NCBI RefSeq assembly: GCF_001613265.1
Contig: NZ_BDCA01000019.1
Span: forward strand, 62,001 to 126,000
Direction of reading: 5' to 3'
Length of the DNA stretch: 64,000 nucleotides
DNA from: Nocardia vermiculata NBRC 100427
GTDB lineage: Bacteria > Actinomycetota > Actinomycetes > Mycobacteriales > Mycobacteriaceae
The position numbers and the translations under genes are program-made. Under the pieces are notes generated by a model that saw nothing but the letters and a program-made list of their open reading frames with translations, was not told the origin of the DNA and made no database searches. The first letter of the stretch is position 1, and each line of letters opens with the position of its first letter. Of this stretch, positions 17,576-25,705 are shown one piece after another.

Positions 17576-19083
17576 TGGCGCTCGGACGGGCCCATTCGGT
17601 CGCGGTCACCGGGGTGGACGGCCAGCTGGTCGAGATCGAAGCAGATATCGGGCAGGGGCTACCGTCGGTTCATCTGGTCGGCCGCCCGGATACCACCTTG
17701 CAGGAGTCGCGGGACCGGGTGCGGGCGGCGGTGGCCAACTCCGGGGAGAAATGGCCCGACGGACGCGTCGTCCTCGCACTGTCACCGGCGACGCTGCCGA
17801 AGGTGGGCAGTGTTTACGATCTGGCCCTGGCGGCGGCGGTGCTGCACGCCGGCGATTCGGTTCCCGGTGAACGGCTGGCCGGTGCGGTGCTGCTCGGTGA
17901 ACTCGCGCTCGACGGCCGGGTCCGCCGGGTCCGCGGCGTGCTCCCCGCAGTGCTCGCGGCACGTCGGGCGGGACGCGCCACGGTGGTGGTGCCGGAGTCG
18001 GTACTCGGTGAGGCCGGTCTGGTGGACGGCATCACAGTGCTCGGGGCGCCCACCCTGCGGGCCCTCGTCGACTGGTTGCGCGGAGACGGTGCACTGTCCG
18101 AGCCGGATGGGAATTACGCTGCGCCGCAACACCGTCCCGGTGACCTGAACGAAGTGGTGGGCCAGGACGAGGCGCGCTGGGCGCTGGAGGTCGCCGCCGC
18201 GGGTGGCCACCATCTGCTGTTGACCGGCCCACCCGGTATCGGTAAAACGATGTTGGCCCAGCGGCTTCCGGGGCTGTTGCCGGCGCTCACCGAATCCGAG
18301 TCGCTGGAGGTCACTGCCATCCATTCGGTGGCCGGGACGCTGTCCGACGATCATCCGCTCGTCACCAGCGCACCCTTCGTTGCGCCACACCATTCCACTT
18401 CGGTGACGGCGATGGTCGGCGGTGGTTCCGGTTCCGCCCGCCCGGGAGCAGTCAGCCGTGCCCATCGCGGCGTGTTGTTTCTCGACGAATGTGCCGAAAT
18501 CGGAGCCAAGGTGCTCGAGGCGCTGCGGACTCCGCTGGAGGAAGGTGAGGTACGCATCGCGCGGCGCGACGGTGTGGCACGCTATCCGGCCCGGTTCCAG
18601 CTGGTCCTGGCGGCGAATCCGTGTCCGTGCGCGCCCGCCCGGGACGTGGACTGCATCTGCGCACCGCTGGCCCGGCGCAGATACCTGGGCAAACTGTCGG
18701 GGCCGCTCATGGATCGCATCGACATCTGGGTGCAGATGCATGCGCATGCCGCCGGCGCCTTCACTCCCGCCGAAGCCGAATCGAGTGTGGCCGTGCGGGA
18801 ACGCGTCGAGATCGCGCGCCGGGCGGCGGTCCAACGCTGGTCCGAACACGGCTGGACATCCAACGCCGAAGTGCCGGGGCATGTGCTGCGGCAGCGCTTC
18901 CGGCTTCCGGCCGAGGCACTCGCGCCAGTGGAGAGTGCCCTGAAACAGGGCCGGATGTCGGCTCGCGGTGCCGACCGTGCCATCCGGGTCGCCTGGACGG
19001 TCTGTGATCTGCGCGGGGGACAGGTGCCTTCGGCTCAGGATGTGCTGCAGGCGCTCAACTTCCGGCAACGCGGCGCCACCTGA
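17575..19083 (+). CDS. comM: YifB/ComM-family Mg-chelatase-like AAA+ ATPase
   Basis: A hexameric helicase family; ComM in Gram-negatives drives branch migration during natural transformation. An N-terminal Lon-like domain covers about residues 1-170. The AAA+ core has Walker A GPPGIGKTM (near residue 218) and Walker B GVLFLDECAE. A Cys-rich loop (ANPCPCAPARDVDCICAP) and the C-terminal lid complete the 502 aa. It overlaps the yraN stop by one base and lies upstream of dprA. Confidence 0.93.
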   Translation: MALGRAHSVAVTGVDGQLVEIEADIGQGLPSVHLVGRPDTTLQESRDRVRAAVANSGEKWPDGRVVLALSPATLPKVGSVYDLALAAAVLHAGDSVPGERLAGAVLLGELALDGRVRRVRGVLPAVLAARRAGRATVVVPESVLGEAGLVDGITVLGAPTLRALVDWLRGDGALSEPDGNYAAPQHRPGDLNEVVGQDEARWALEVAAAGGHHLLLTGPPGIGKTMLAQRLPGLLPALTESESLEVTAIHSVAGTLSDDHPLVTSAPFVAPHHSTSVTAMVGGGSGSARPGAVSRAHRGVLFLDECAEIGAKVLEALRTPLEEGEVRIARRDGVARYPARFQLVLAANPCPCAPARDVDCICAPLARRRYLGKLSGPLMDRIDIWVQMHAHAAGAFTPAEAESSVAVRERVEIARRAAVQRWSEHGWTSNAEVPGHVLRQRFRLPAEALAPVESALKQGRMSARGADRAIRVAWTVCDLRGGQVPSAQDVLQALNFRQRGAT

Positions 19084-19173
19084 GCGGTGCGGCGCATTCT
19101 CGGCATTGTCGCAGCCGCGCCGCGTCCGGCCGGCTCATCGAACAGTCGATAATTTCAACAAGGGGGAACAAGG

Positions 19174-19227
19174 ATGTACCGAGAGATCCGCGAGCGTCCG
19201 CGCCGGTCGGTCGGGGGCGAACTGTGA
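19174..19227 (+). CDS. Possible 17-aa leader peptide before dprA
   Basis: ATG 19174, preceded by AAGGGGGAACAAGG, opens a 17-codon frame (MYREIRERPRRSVGGEL) whose TGA overlaps the GTG start of dprA as GTGA. The peptide is strongly basic. The ribosome site is better than any seen for dprA itself, so translation of dprA may depend on re-initiation from this leader. It could be chance, since no homologue can be checked here. Confidence 0.35.
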   Translation: MYREIRERPRRSVGGEL

Positions 19228-20414
19228 GTGGGCTGTCCGGCGGGGGTCCGGCGGCCGCGTCGCCGGTGACCGTCGACGCGGACGAGCGCCGGCTGGCCTG
19301 GGTGTACCTGTCGCGGGTGGTGGAGGGGCCGTGCCCGGCGCTGTCGGCGCTGATCGCGAAGGTCGGGGCGGTGGAGGCGGCGCGGGCGGTGCGCGAATGC
19401 GATCTGCCGGAGGCGCTGCGCGGTCCCACCGAGCGGCGGCGCGGACTCGATCGTGCTGAGCGGGACCTCGAGCTGATGGCGCGCCTGGGCGGACGCGTGC
19501 TCACTCCGGACGACGACGAATGGCCGCAGTGGCGATTTCTCGGTTTGCATCAGCTCGATCCCACTCGCGACGCCGATGCGGCCGTTCCGCTCGTGCTCTG
19601 GGCCAGAGGGCCGCTCGGGCTGCAGCAGTACACCGAGCAGGCGTTGGCCGTGGTCGGCGCCCGCTGTAGTACCGGCTACGGCGAGCAGGTCGCTGCCGAA
19701 CTGGCAGGGGACCTGGCGGTACGAGGCTGGACGATCGTGTCCGGTGCCGCCTTCGGGATCGACGGCACGGCGCACCGCGCGGCACTGGCCGCCGGCGGTC
19801 CCACCGTGGCGGTCCTGGCCTGCGGTATCGACCGGCCCTACCCCGCCCAGCACGATCGTCTGCTGGCCGAGATCGCGGAGTCGGGATTGGTGCTCAGCGA
19901 GTATCCACCGGGTGCCGCCGCGTACAAACACCGATTCCTCGCGCGCAACCGTCTCATCGCGGCGTTGGCGGACGGCGTGCTGGTGGTCGAGGCAGGTATG
20001 CGCAGCGGTGCGCGCAACACCGCGAAATGGGCGCGGCGCCTGGGACGTCCGGCGCTCGCGGTCCCCGGGCCGGTCACCGCGGCCGCATCGGTGGGCTGTC
20101 ACCGCATGATTCGCGACCAGGAGGCGATTCTGGTGACGCGGGTGGAGGAGATCCACGACGAGATCGGGCCACTGCGTCTGTCCCTGCCGACCGGCGTTCG
20201 CGAACCGGAGCTCGCGGGCGACGAGGCGACGGTGTTCGCGGTGCTGCCGGTGGCGGGTTCGCGGCTGCCCGGGCAGCTCGCCGAGGAGAGCGGACTCGCG
20301 GTGGCTGCGGTGCGTGCCGCCCTGGCGGCGCTGGAGATGGCAGGACTGGTCGGTGTGGACGGCTCCGGTTGGTTCCGCACCGTCCGGAAGGGGGCGCGGG
20401 GCGGCGGCGCGTGA
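19224..20414 (+). CDS. dprA: DNA-processing protein DprA
   Basis: Loads RecA on incoming single-stranded DNA. The Rossmann-like core is clear from about residue 135: VVGARCSTGYGEQVA, TIVSGAAFGIDGTAHRAAL, AVLACGIDRPYPAQHDRLL, GLVLSEYPPG and FLARNRLIAAL. A C-terminal winged-helix-like segment runs from about residue 330. The start is GTG 19224, with no good ribosome site of its own; it overlaps the stop of a 17-codon leader frame. 396 aa is normal. It follows comM, a conserved competence-like cluster. Confidence 0.93.
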   Translation: MSGLSGGGPAAASPVTVDADERRLAWVYLSRVVEGPCPALSALIAKVGAVEAARAVRECDLPEALRGPTERRRGLDRAERDLELMARLGGRVLTPDDDEWPQWRFLGLHQLDPTRDADAAVPLVLWARGPLGLQQYTEQALAVVGARCSTGYGEQVAAELAGDLAVRGWTIVSGAAFGIDGTAHRAALAAGGPTVAVLACGIDRPYPAQHDRLLAEIAESGLVLSEYPPGAAAYKHRFLARNRLIAALADGVLVVEAGMRSGARNTAKWARRLGRPALAVPGPVTAAASVGCHRMIRDQEAILVTRVEEIHDEIGPLRLSLPTGVREPELAGDEATVFAVLPVAGSRLPGQLAEESGLAVAAVRAALAALEMAGLVGVDGSGWFRTVRKGARGGGA

Positions 20415-20451
20415 GCTTGCATCCGGTCCGGTGGTCGGTGACGGTGGACGA

Positions 20452-21375
20452 ATGGACGGATTACCGGGCGATCTGGTGGATCTGCTCGAGCAGTACGAGC
20501 GGCATCTGCGGTTGGGGCGCAACAGGTCGCCGCATACGGTGCGGGCGTATCTCGGCGATGCGCGGTCGCTGCTGGAACATCTGTGTGCGCGTGCCGCCGA
20601 CGCACCGGTCGGTGAGATCGACGTGGCGCTGCTGCGCTCGTGGCTGGCGGAGCAATCGGCCGGTGGTGCGGCGCGGACCACCATGGCGCGTCGTGCCTCG
20701 GCCGCGCGGGCCTTCACCGCCTGGCTCACCCGCACCGGTCGGCTGCTCGTCGATCCGGGACCTCGGCTCGGTTCGCCGCGTGCTCACCGAGTGCTGCCCG
20801 CCGTGCTGGGCAGGGATCAGGCCGATGCGGCGATGTCCGCTGCGGAATCCGGTGCCGCGCAGCATGATCCGATGGCGCTGCGGGATCGGCTGATCGTGGA
20901 GATGCTCTATGCCACCGGTATCCGGGTGAGTGAGTTGTGCGGGCTCGATATCGACGACGTCGACCGGCATCGGCGGCTGATACGGGTACTGGGCAAGGGC
21001 AACAAGGAACGCGCGGTGCCCTTCGGGCTGCCCGCGGATCGCGCACTCGAGGTATGGCTCACGGTAGGGCGGCCGCACCTGGCCATCACGGAATCCGGCC
21101 GGGCGTTGCTGCTCGGCCGTCGGGGCCGGCGCCTGGATCAGCGCCAGGCTCGGGCCGTGGTGCACGAGGTGGTCTCGGCGGTGCCGGGTGCGCCGGACCT
21201 CGGTCCACACGGGCTCCGGCATTCGGCCGCGACGCATCTGCTGGAGGGCGGCGCCGACCTGCGTGTGGTGCAGGAGATACTCGGCCATGCCAGCATGGCG
21301 ACCACTCAGCTCTACACGCACGTCTCGATCGAGCGCCTCCGGAGTGTCCACGACCAAGCGCATCCGCGAGCCTGA
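20452..21375 (+). CDS. xerC: Tyrosine recombinase XerC
   Basis: Resolves chromosome dimers at dif together with XerD. The N-terminal SAM-like DNA-binding domain covers about residues 1-95. The catalytic set is complete: Arg in ATGIRVSEL, Lys in GKGNKERAVP, HxxR in GPHGLRHSAATHL, His in LGHASMATTQ and the Tyr nucleophile in LYTHV. The start ATG 20452 gives 307 aa. The position downstream of dprA and near rpsB matches chromosomal xerC in related Actinobacteria, so this is not a phage integrase. Confidence 0.93.
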   Translation: MDGLPGDLVDLLEQYERHLRLGRNRSPHTVRAYLGDARSLLEHLCARAADAPVGEIDVALLRSWLAEQSAGGAARTTMARRASAARAFTAWLTRTGRLLVDPGPRLGSPRAHRVLPAVLGRDQADAAMSAAESGAAQHDPMALRDRLIVEMLYATGIRVSELCGLDIDDVDRHRRLIRVLGKGNKERAVPFGLPADRALEVWLTVGRPHLAITESGRALLLGRRGRRLDQRQARAVVHEVVSAVPGAPDLGPHGLRHSAATHLLEGGADLRVVQEILGHASMATTQLYTHVSIERLRSVHDQAHPRA

Positions 21376-21403
21376 GACTGCCGACTCGGGGACCGGTCTC
21401 GGG

Positions 21404-21919
21404 TCACGTCGGCCGGATCGCGTGGATGTAGCGTGCGCCGATGAGCCGCTGCACCACTCCGACCAGCGGCCCGGCCAGTCGGATGTACCAGACCGCGGGG
21501 CGGGAGAACGCCGCGACGACGCCGTAGACGGATCGGTCGGCGGGGTCGTATTCGACCGCGAACTGTTCTTCGCCGCTCTCCGGGTGTCCGGGTAGCGTTC
21601 CGTAGGCGAAGCCGCGGCGGTCCGGTTCGTCGAGCACGTAGACGACCCGGCACGGTGCGGTGATCGCCAGGGGGCCGAAACCCAGCCGGACCGTGAGTGC
21701 CGTTCCCGGCTCTGCGATCGGGGTGTCGGCCTGTTCGAAGATGCCGGTGCCGCGTTGCATTCCGTAGGCCAGGATCCGGTCACCGGCGGATTCGAACAGT
21801 TCACGACCGGTTCCGATTCTGCGGCGTAGTCGGAAGTGGTGGTATCCGGCAGGGAATTCACCCGCGGTCGCCCCCACTTCCGGATAGGTGAACTGACCGG
21901 GAGCCGCTGAATTCTGCAT
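21404..21919 (-). CDS. DUF1990 family protein
   Basis: A 171-aa protein with the features of DUF1990: N-terminal FTYPEVGAT, then AGYHHFRLRRRIGTG, GTALTVRLGFGPLAITAPCRVVYV split across strands, and FAYGTLPGHPESGEEQF. The function is not established. The start ATG at 21919 has GAGGATGG upstream on the minus strand. It is convergent with xerC (28 bp between stops) and divergent from the siderophore-interacting gene. Confidence 0.85.
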   Translation of the reverse strand: MQNSAAPGQFTYPEVGATAGEFPAGYHHFRLRRRIGTGRELFESAGDRILAYGMQRGTGIFEQADTPIAEPGTALTVRLGFGPLAITAPCRVVYVLDEPDRRGFAYGTLPGHPESGEEQFAVEYDPADRSVYGVVAAFSRPAVWYIRLAGPLVGVVQRLIGARYIHAIRPT

Positions 21920-22032
21920 GGCACCATCCTCGTCGTTTCGAGCGGTTCGGCGACTCGATCGAACCCATTCGAGGCGAGAGGATATATCTACGATATTCCC
22001 CGAGCTATCGGCGATCATGTGGTGTACCGTGA

Positions 22033-22046
22033 TTAGGTAACCCTAA
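22033..22046 (+). promoter_or_regulatory. Iron box (IdeR/DtxR-type) upstream of the siderophore-interacting gene
   Basis: TTAGGTAACCCTAA has arms TTAGG and CCTAA and matches one side of the IdeR consensus TTAGGTTAGSCTAACCTAA. It ends 18 bp before the GTG of a siderophore-interacting protein, where a repressor would block transcription when iron is plentiful. Confidence 0.65.
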
Positions 22047-22064
22047 TATTGGAGGTATCGCACT

Positions 22065-22835
22065 GTGGCACGCACTCGTACCCGACTGACCTTCGAGGTC
22101 CGCCGCACCGAGCGGCTGACCGACCATCTGATCCGGGTGTACCTCGGTGGGGCGGGTTTCGCCGGTTTTCAGCCGAGCGAATTCACCGACGCCTACGTCA
22201 AGCTGCTGTTTCCCGGTCCGGACGGCGACACCATGCGCACCTATACGGTGAGTTCGATCGATCCGGACGCGCAGCAGATCGCGATCGATTTCGTCTACCA
22301 CGGCGACGAGGGAGTGGCCGGACCGTGGGCGGCCGGCGCACGCCCGGGCGACACGATCGATCTGTTCGGTCCGGGTGGGGCATACGCACCGGATCCGGCG
22401 GCGGACTGGCATCTGCTGGCCGGTGACGAGGCCGCCCTGCCCGCTATCGCCGCGGCCTGTGCCGCGCTGCCGCCCGAGGCCGTGGGGCTGGTATTCCTCG
22501 AGGTGGCCGGCCCCGCCGACGAGCTCGAATTCCCGTGCCCGGCCGGCGTCGAGCGGCGCTGGATCCACCGCGGCGAGATGCTCCCCGGCGAGGCTCTCGC
22601 GGCCGCCGTCCGCGCCGCACCCTGGAGTGAGGGCGAGGTACACGTCTTCATCCACGGCGAGGCGGACAAGGTCATGCACGATCTGCGGCGGTATATCCGT
22701 ACCGAGCGGGGCGTCCCGGCCGCGCGCGCGTCCATCTCCGGGTACTGGCGCCGCGGCCGGACCGAGGAGGGCTTCCGGGATTGGAAGCGTGAGCTGACGG
22801 AGCGCGAGGAAGCCGGCACCGGCGCGGCGCGCTGA
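22065..22835 (+). CDS. Siderophore-interacting FAD-binding protein (ferric-siderophore reductase)
   Basis: A cytosolic flavoprotein of the SIP/ViuB family that reduces ferric siderophores to release iron. The FAD-binding barrel contains RTYTVSSIDPDAQQIAIDFVYHG (two pieces) with the RxYT motif. The NAD(P)H domain carries LLAGDEAALPAIAA and a C-terminal ISGYWRRGRTEEGFRDWKRE typical of the family. 256 aa. The start is GTG 22065 with GGAGG just upstream. An iron box lies 18 bp before it. The distal half lies opposite the unusual tail of the M23 gene. Confidence 0.92.
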   Translation: MARTRTRLTFEVRRTERLTDHLIRVYLGGAGFAGFQPSEFTDAYVKLLFPGPDGDTMRTYTVSSIDPDAQQIAIDFVYHGDEGVAGPWAAGARPGDTIDLFGPGGAYAPDPAADWHLLAGDEAALPAIAAACAALPPEAVGLVFLEVAGPADELEFPCPAGVERRWIHRGEMLPGEALAAAVRAAPWSEGEVHVFIHGEADKVMHDLRRYIRTERGVPAARASISGYWRRGRTEEGFRDWKRELTEREEAGTGAAR

Positions 22836-23410
22836 CCGTTCCACGTCCACCGCACCTGGTGACCGTGGGTGCTCGACGCCTGCTGGGGGTGGACGGGTTC
22901 GAGGCGAACCGGTGTGTGCCGCAACAGGCCGAGCGGGTCGAGATACTCCCGGCCCCGGCGCAGCCCCCAGTGCAGACAGACGGCGGTGCAGCCCGGGTGG
23001 CCGGGTTGTAGCCTGCCCACCACCGCGCCCCGCGGTACCCGCCGCCCGACCTCGACGGTGGCCCGCACAGGTTCGTAGGTGGTCCGCAGCCCGCCCGGGT
23101 GGTCGAGCGATACCACCGGCTTACCGGCCACTTCACCGGCGAACACCACGATGCCGTCACCGGAAGCGAGTACCGCCTGACCGTCCACGCCCGACAGGTC
23201 GACACCGCGGTGTCCCGGCAGCCAATCGTGTTCGGGCTTGTCGAATGCGCGGACCACCCGGGGTTTCGGCTGCAGCGGCCAGCCGAAAGCCGCTGCCGGT
23301 GCTGCCGCGGCATCGGGTGCCGCACACGACGCCGCTGTGACCGATACGGCCGTGGCGATCGCACCCAGCCCCACTGCGGCCCCCGTCCACCGCCACACCC
23401 ACCATCGCAT
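22295..23410 (-). CDS. M23-family peptidase with an unusual antisense run-on tail
   Basis: An exported peptidoglycan-hydrolase-like protein. The start ATG at 23410 opens a hydrophobic leader ending near SCAAPDAAAA, either a signal peptide or a weak lipobox. The LytM/M23 domain follows: PGHRGVDLSG (HxxxD), then GDGIVVFAGEV and CLHWGLRRG (HxH replaced by CLHWG, as in many actinobacterial relatives). The domain should end near DPLGLLRHTPVRLEPV, about 22880. No stop follows, and the frame stays open for about 190 more residues, 180 of them opposite the siderophore-interacting gene. The real protein may end earlier if a frameshift is present. Confidence 0.7.
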   Translation of the reverse strand: MRWWVWRWTGAAVGLGAIATAVSVTAASCAAPDAAAAPAAAFGWPLQPKPRVVRAFDKPEHDWLPGHRGVDLSGVDGQAVLASGDGIVVFAGEVAGKPVVSLDHPGGLRTTYEPVRATVEVGRRVPRGAVVGRLQPGHPGCTAVCLHWGLRRGREYLDPLGLLRHTPVRLEPVHPQQASSTHGHQVRWTWNGQRAAPVPASSRSVSSRFQSRKPSSVRPRRQYPEMDARAAGTPRSVRIYRRRSCMTLSASPWMKTCTSPSLQGAARTAAARASPGSISPRWIQRRSTPAGHGNSSSSAGPATSRNTSPTASGGSAAQAAAIAGRAASSPASRCQSAAGSGAYAPPGPNRSIVSPGRAPAAHGPATPSSPW

Positions 23411-23658
23411 GTGTTCCACCCTCGCGTCGGCGGCCGGACATGGAAAGATCGGTGACGGTGTATGTGGACAACTCGGGAGAGTGTGAACAGGCCGCGGTCC
23501 GCTGAGCGCGGTCCGGATGAGCGCTACCCGAGCCCCGTGGGGCAGACCCGAAAGAGGTGGGTGCCGATGCGAATCCGCGCTGTGCCGCGCGGCGGCCGTC
23601 CGGCCGCTGGGTCTCTCGTACCGCTGGCCACCGCGGCCACGCTGGATCGGCGGGAACG

Positions 23659-24087
23659 GTGAGCGGCCGGACACCGGAGTCCGGCGCTGCCCGACAGCCT
23701 CCGGTCGAGTCCGAGGTCGAGGCCGTGTCGGCGGAGGTGTCCGTCCCTCCGGTCGTGGAGGAGAAACAGCTCGATTATCGGTTCACGCTGGCCGGTGAAC
23801 GGACCTTCCTCGCCTGGGTTCGTACCGCGCTCGGACTGCTCGCCGGGGGTGTGGCGGTGCACGAGTTGGTGCAGCCGTTCGGGCGGCACGACATCCGCTC
23901 GGCGCTGGCGATCAGTTGCATCGTGCTGGCCGCGGTCATCGCAGTGGGAGCCTTCCTGCGCTGGCGAGGCGTGCAAGCGGCGATGCGCGCCGGTCGTCCG
24001 CTCCCGCATACGGTGATGGTCCCGCTGCTCGCGGTGGGAATCGGCGTGATCGCCGTGCTGGCCTGCGTCGGCCTGTTGCTGTCGTGA
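23659..24087 (+). CDS. DUF202 (YidH-like) membrane protein
   Basis: A 142-aa protein with three membrane segments after an acidic N-terminal region of about 45 residues. The DUF202 signature RFTLAGERTFLAWVRTALGLLAGG is at about residues 41-64 (shown in part). Its function is unknown. It starts at GTG 23659. The TGA overlaps the GTG of a second DUF202 gene, so the two are cotranslated. Confidence 0.85.
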   Translation: MSGRTPESGAARQPPVESEVEAVSAEVSVPPVVEEKQLDYRFTLAGERTFLAWVRTALGLLAGGVAVHELVQPFGRHDIRSALAISCIVLAAVIAVGAFLRWRGVQAAMRAGRPLPHTVMVPLLAVGIGVIAVLACVGLLLS

Positions 24088-24464
24088 CGCCGCCCGCCTC
24101 CCCGGAACGCCCCGTCGACCCCGGTGCGCCGGACCCGTCCGATCCCGGATTGCAGGCCGAGCGCACGGCGTTGTCGTGGTGGCGTACGTCGGTGGGAGCG
24201 ATGGCCAGTGCGCTGCTCCTGCTTCATGCCGCGCTGACCGGCGGGGAGCCGGCGGCGACGATTCTCGCCTTCGTCGCGGTCGGCGCACTGGCGGTGGTGA
24301 CCGTCGTCTGCGTGCTGCGCAGCCGGAACCTGCGCACGCACGCACAGGGGCCGTTCGGCGACGGCCGGATTGCCATGTTGCTGGTGAGTGCGGCGATCTG
24401 TGTGGTCGCGGTGTCCGCTGTCGTGGTGGGGTTGCTGGAACCGCCGGGCGAGCGGCCGTGGTGA
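24084..24464 (+). CDS. Second DUF202 membrane protein
   Basis: A 126-aa partner of the preceding gene, overlapping it by GTGA. The signature LQAERTALSWWRTSVGAM lies at about residues 23-40, with three hydrophobic segments. Paired DUF202 proteins are common in Actinobacteria and may form one complex, but no function is known. Confidence 0.85.
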   Translation: MTPPASPERPVDPGAPDPSDPGLQAERTALSWWRTSVGAMASALLLLHAALTGGEPAATILAFVAVGALAVVTVVCVLRSRNLRTHAQGPFGDGRIAMLLVSAAICVVAVSAVVVGLLEPPGERPW

Positions 24465-24705
24465 CCGACTTCGGCTACCGTGGCCGGTTCGGTGGGGCGC
24501 TGACCACCCCGTTTAGGTTCTCACCTGCGCGAGTCGTAGACTGGTCGAGCGGTTCGCTGTACGCGGATCGACTTCGCGCGTCCGATCATGACGCCGCCGG
24601 CTGGTCCTCCTGATTCCTCTGGAAGGTCCGGCGGCTGCGGACGCCAGGGCAGGGATCGATATCCGATCTCTGCGTCAACCAGAACAGGAAGGCGGATACG
24701 CGGCT

Positions 24706-25581
24706 ATGGCTGTCGTAACCATGAAGCAGCTGCTGGACAGCGGCGCACACTTCGGTCATCAGACCCGGCGGTGGAACCCGAAGATGAAGCGGTTCATCTT
24801 CACCGACCGCAACGGCATCTACATCATCGATCTGCAGCAGACGCTGACCTACATCGACAAGGCCTACGAGTTCGTCAAGGAGACCGTCGCCCACGGTGGC
24901 ACCGTTCTCTTCGTCGGCACCAAGAAGCAGGCTCAGGAGTCGATCGCGGCCGAGGCGACTCGCGTCGGGATGCCCTACGTCAACCAGCGTTGGCTGGGTG
25001 GCATGCTCACCAACTTCTCCACCGTCCACAAGCGTCTGCAGCGCCTGAAGGAGCTCGAGGCGATGGAGCAGACCGGTGGCTTCGAAGGTCGCACCAAGAA
25101 GGAAATCTTGATGCTGACCCGCGAGAAGAACAAGCTGGAGCGCACCCTCGGCGGTATCCGGGACATGGCCAAGGTGCCCTCGGCCATCTGGGTCGTCGAC
25201 ACCAACAAGGAGCACATCGCCGTCGGCGAGGCTCGTAAGCTGAACATCCCGGTCATCGCGATCCTGGACACCAACTGCGATCCCGACCTGGTCGACTACC
25301 CGATCCCGGGTAACGACGACGCGATCCGCTCGGCCGCACTGCTCACCAAGGTCGTCGCCTCCGCGGTGGCCGAGGGCGTGCAGGCCCGTGCCGCCCGTGC
25401 CTCCGGCGATGCCAAGCCCGAAGCCGGCGCCGGCGAGCCGCTCGCCGAGTGGGAGCAGGAGCTGCTGGCTCAGGCGACCCCGGCCACCGAGGGTGGCGAG
25501 GCTGCTCCGGCCGAGGCCGCACCGGCCGAGGCTGCCGAATCCAAGGAAGAGCCGGCCGGCAAGACCACGGCCGACGCCTGA
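24706..25581 (+). CDS. rpsB: 30S ribosomal protein S2
   Basis: Small-subunit protein recruited late in assembly. The core begins MAVVTMKQLLDSGAHFGHQ and contains RWNPKMKRFIF, NQRWLGGMLTNF and PVIAILDTNCDPDLVDYPIPGNDDAIRS (in parts). From about residue 232 an Ala/Glu/Pro-rich tail extends to 291 aa, as in other Actinobacteria. A 241-bp leader separates it from the DUF202 pair; I see no gene in the leader. Confidence 0.98.
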   Translation: MAVVTMKQLLDSGAHFGHQTRRWNPKMKRFIFTDRNGIYIIDLQQTLTYIDKAYEFVKETVAHGGTVLFVGTKKQAQESIAAEATRVGMPYVNQRWLGGMLTNFSTVHKRLQRLKELEAMEQTGGFEGRTKKEILMLTREKNKLERTLGGIRDMAKVPSAIWVVDTNKEHIAVGEARKLNIPVIAILDTNCDPDLVDYPIPGNDDAIRSAALLTKVVASAVAEGVQARAARASGDAKPEAGAGEPLAEWEQELLAQATPATEGGEAAPAEAAPAEAAESKEEPAGKTTADA

Positions 25582-25705
25582 TTCACGGCGGTTCCGACCG
25601 CGATTGCTTGTTCACCGTGCCGGCCCTTCCTGTTCGGAAGCGGTCGGCATGGTGGTCCCGGAGACCTGACCAAACTTTCGTAACCTTTCGAGGAGGCTCG
25701 CCACG

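Noticed and set aside
20452..21375. Tyrosine recombinase as a phage integrase
   Set aside because: The length, motifs and position after dprA match chromosomal xerC; no tRNA, att repeat or phage genes are nearby.
21376..21403. Terminator between xerC and the DUF1990 gene
   Set aside because: Only short imperfect pairing (GAGAC/GGTCTC) spanning too wide a loop was seen.
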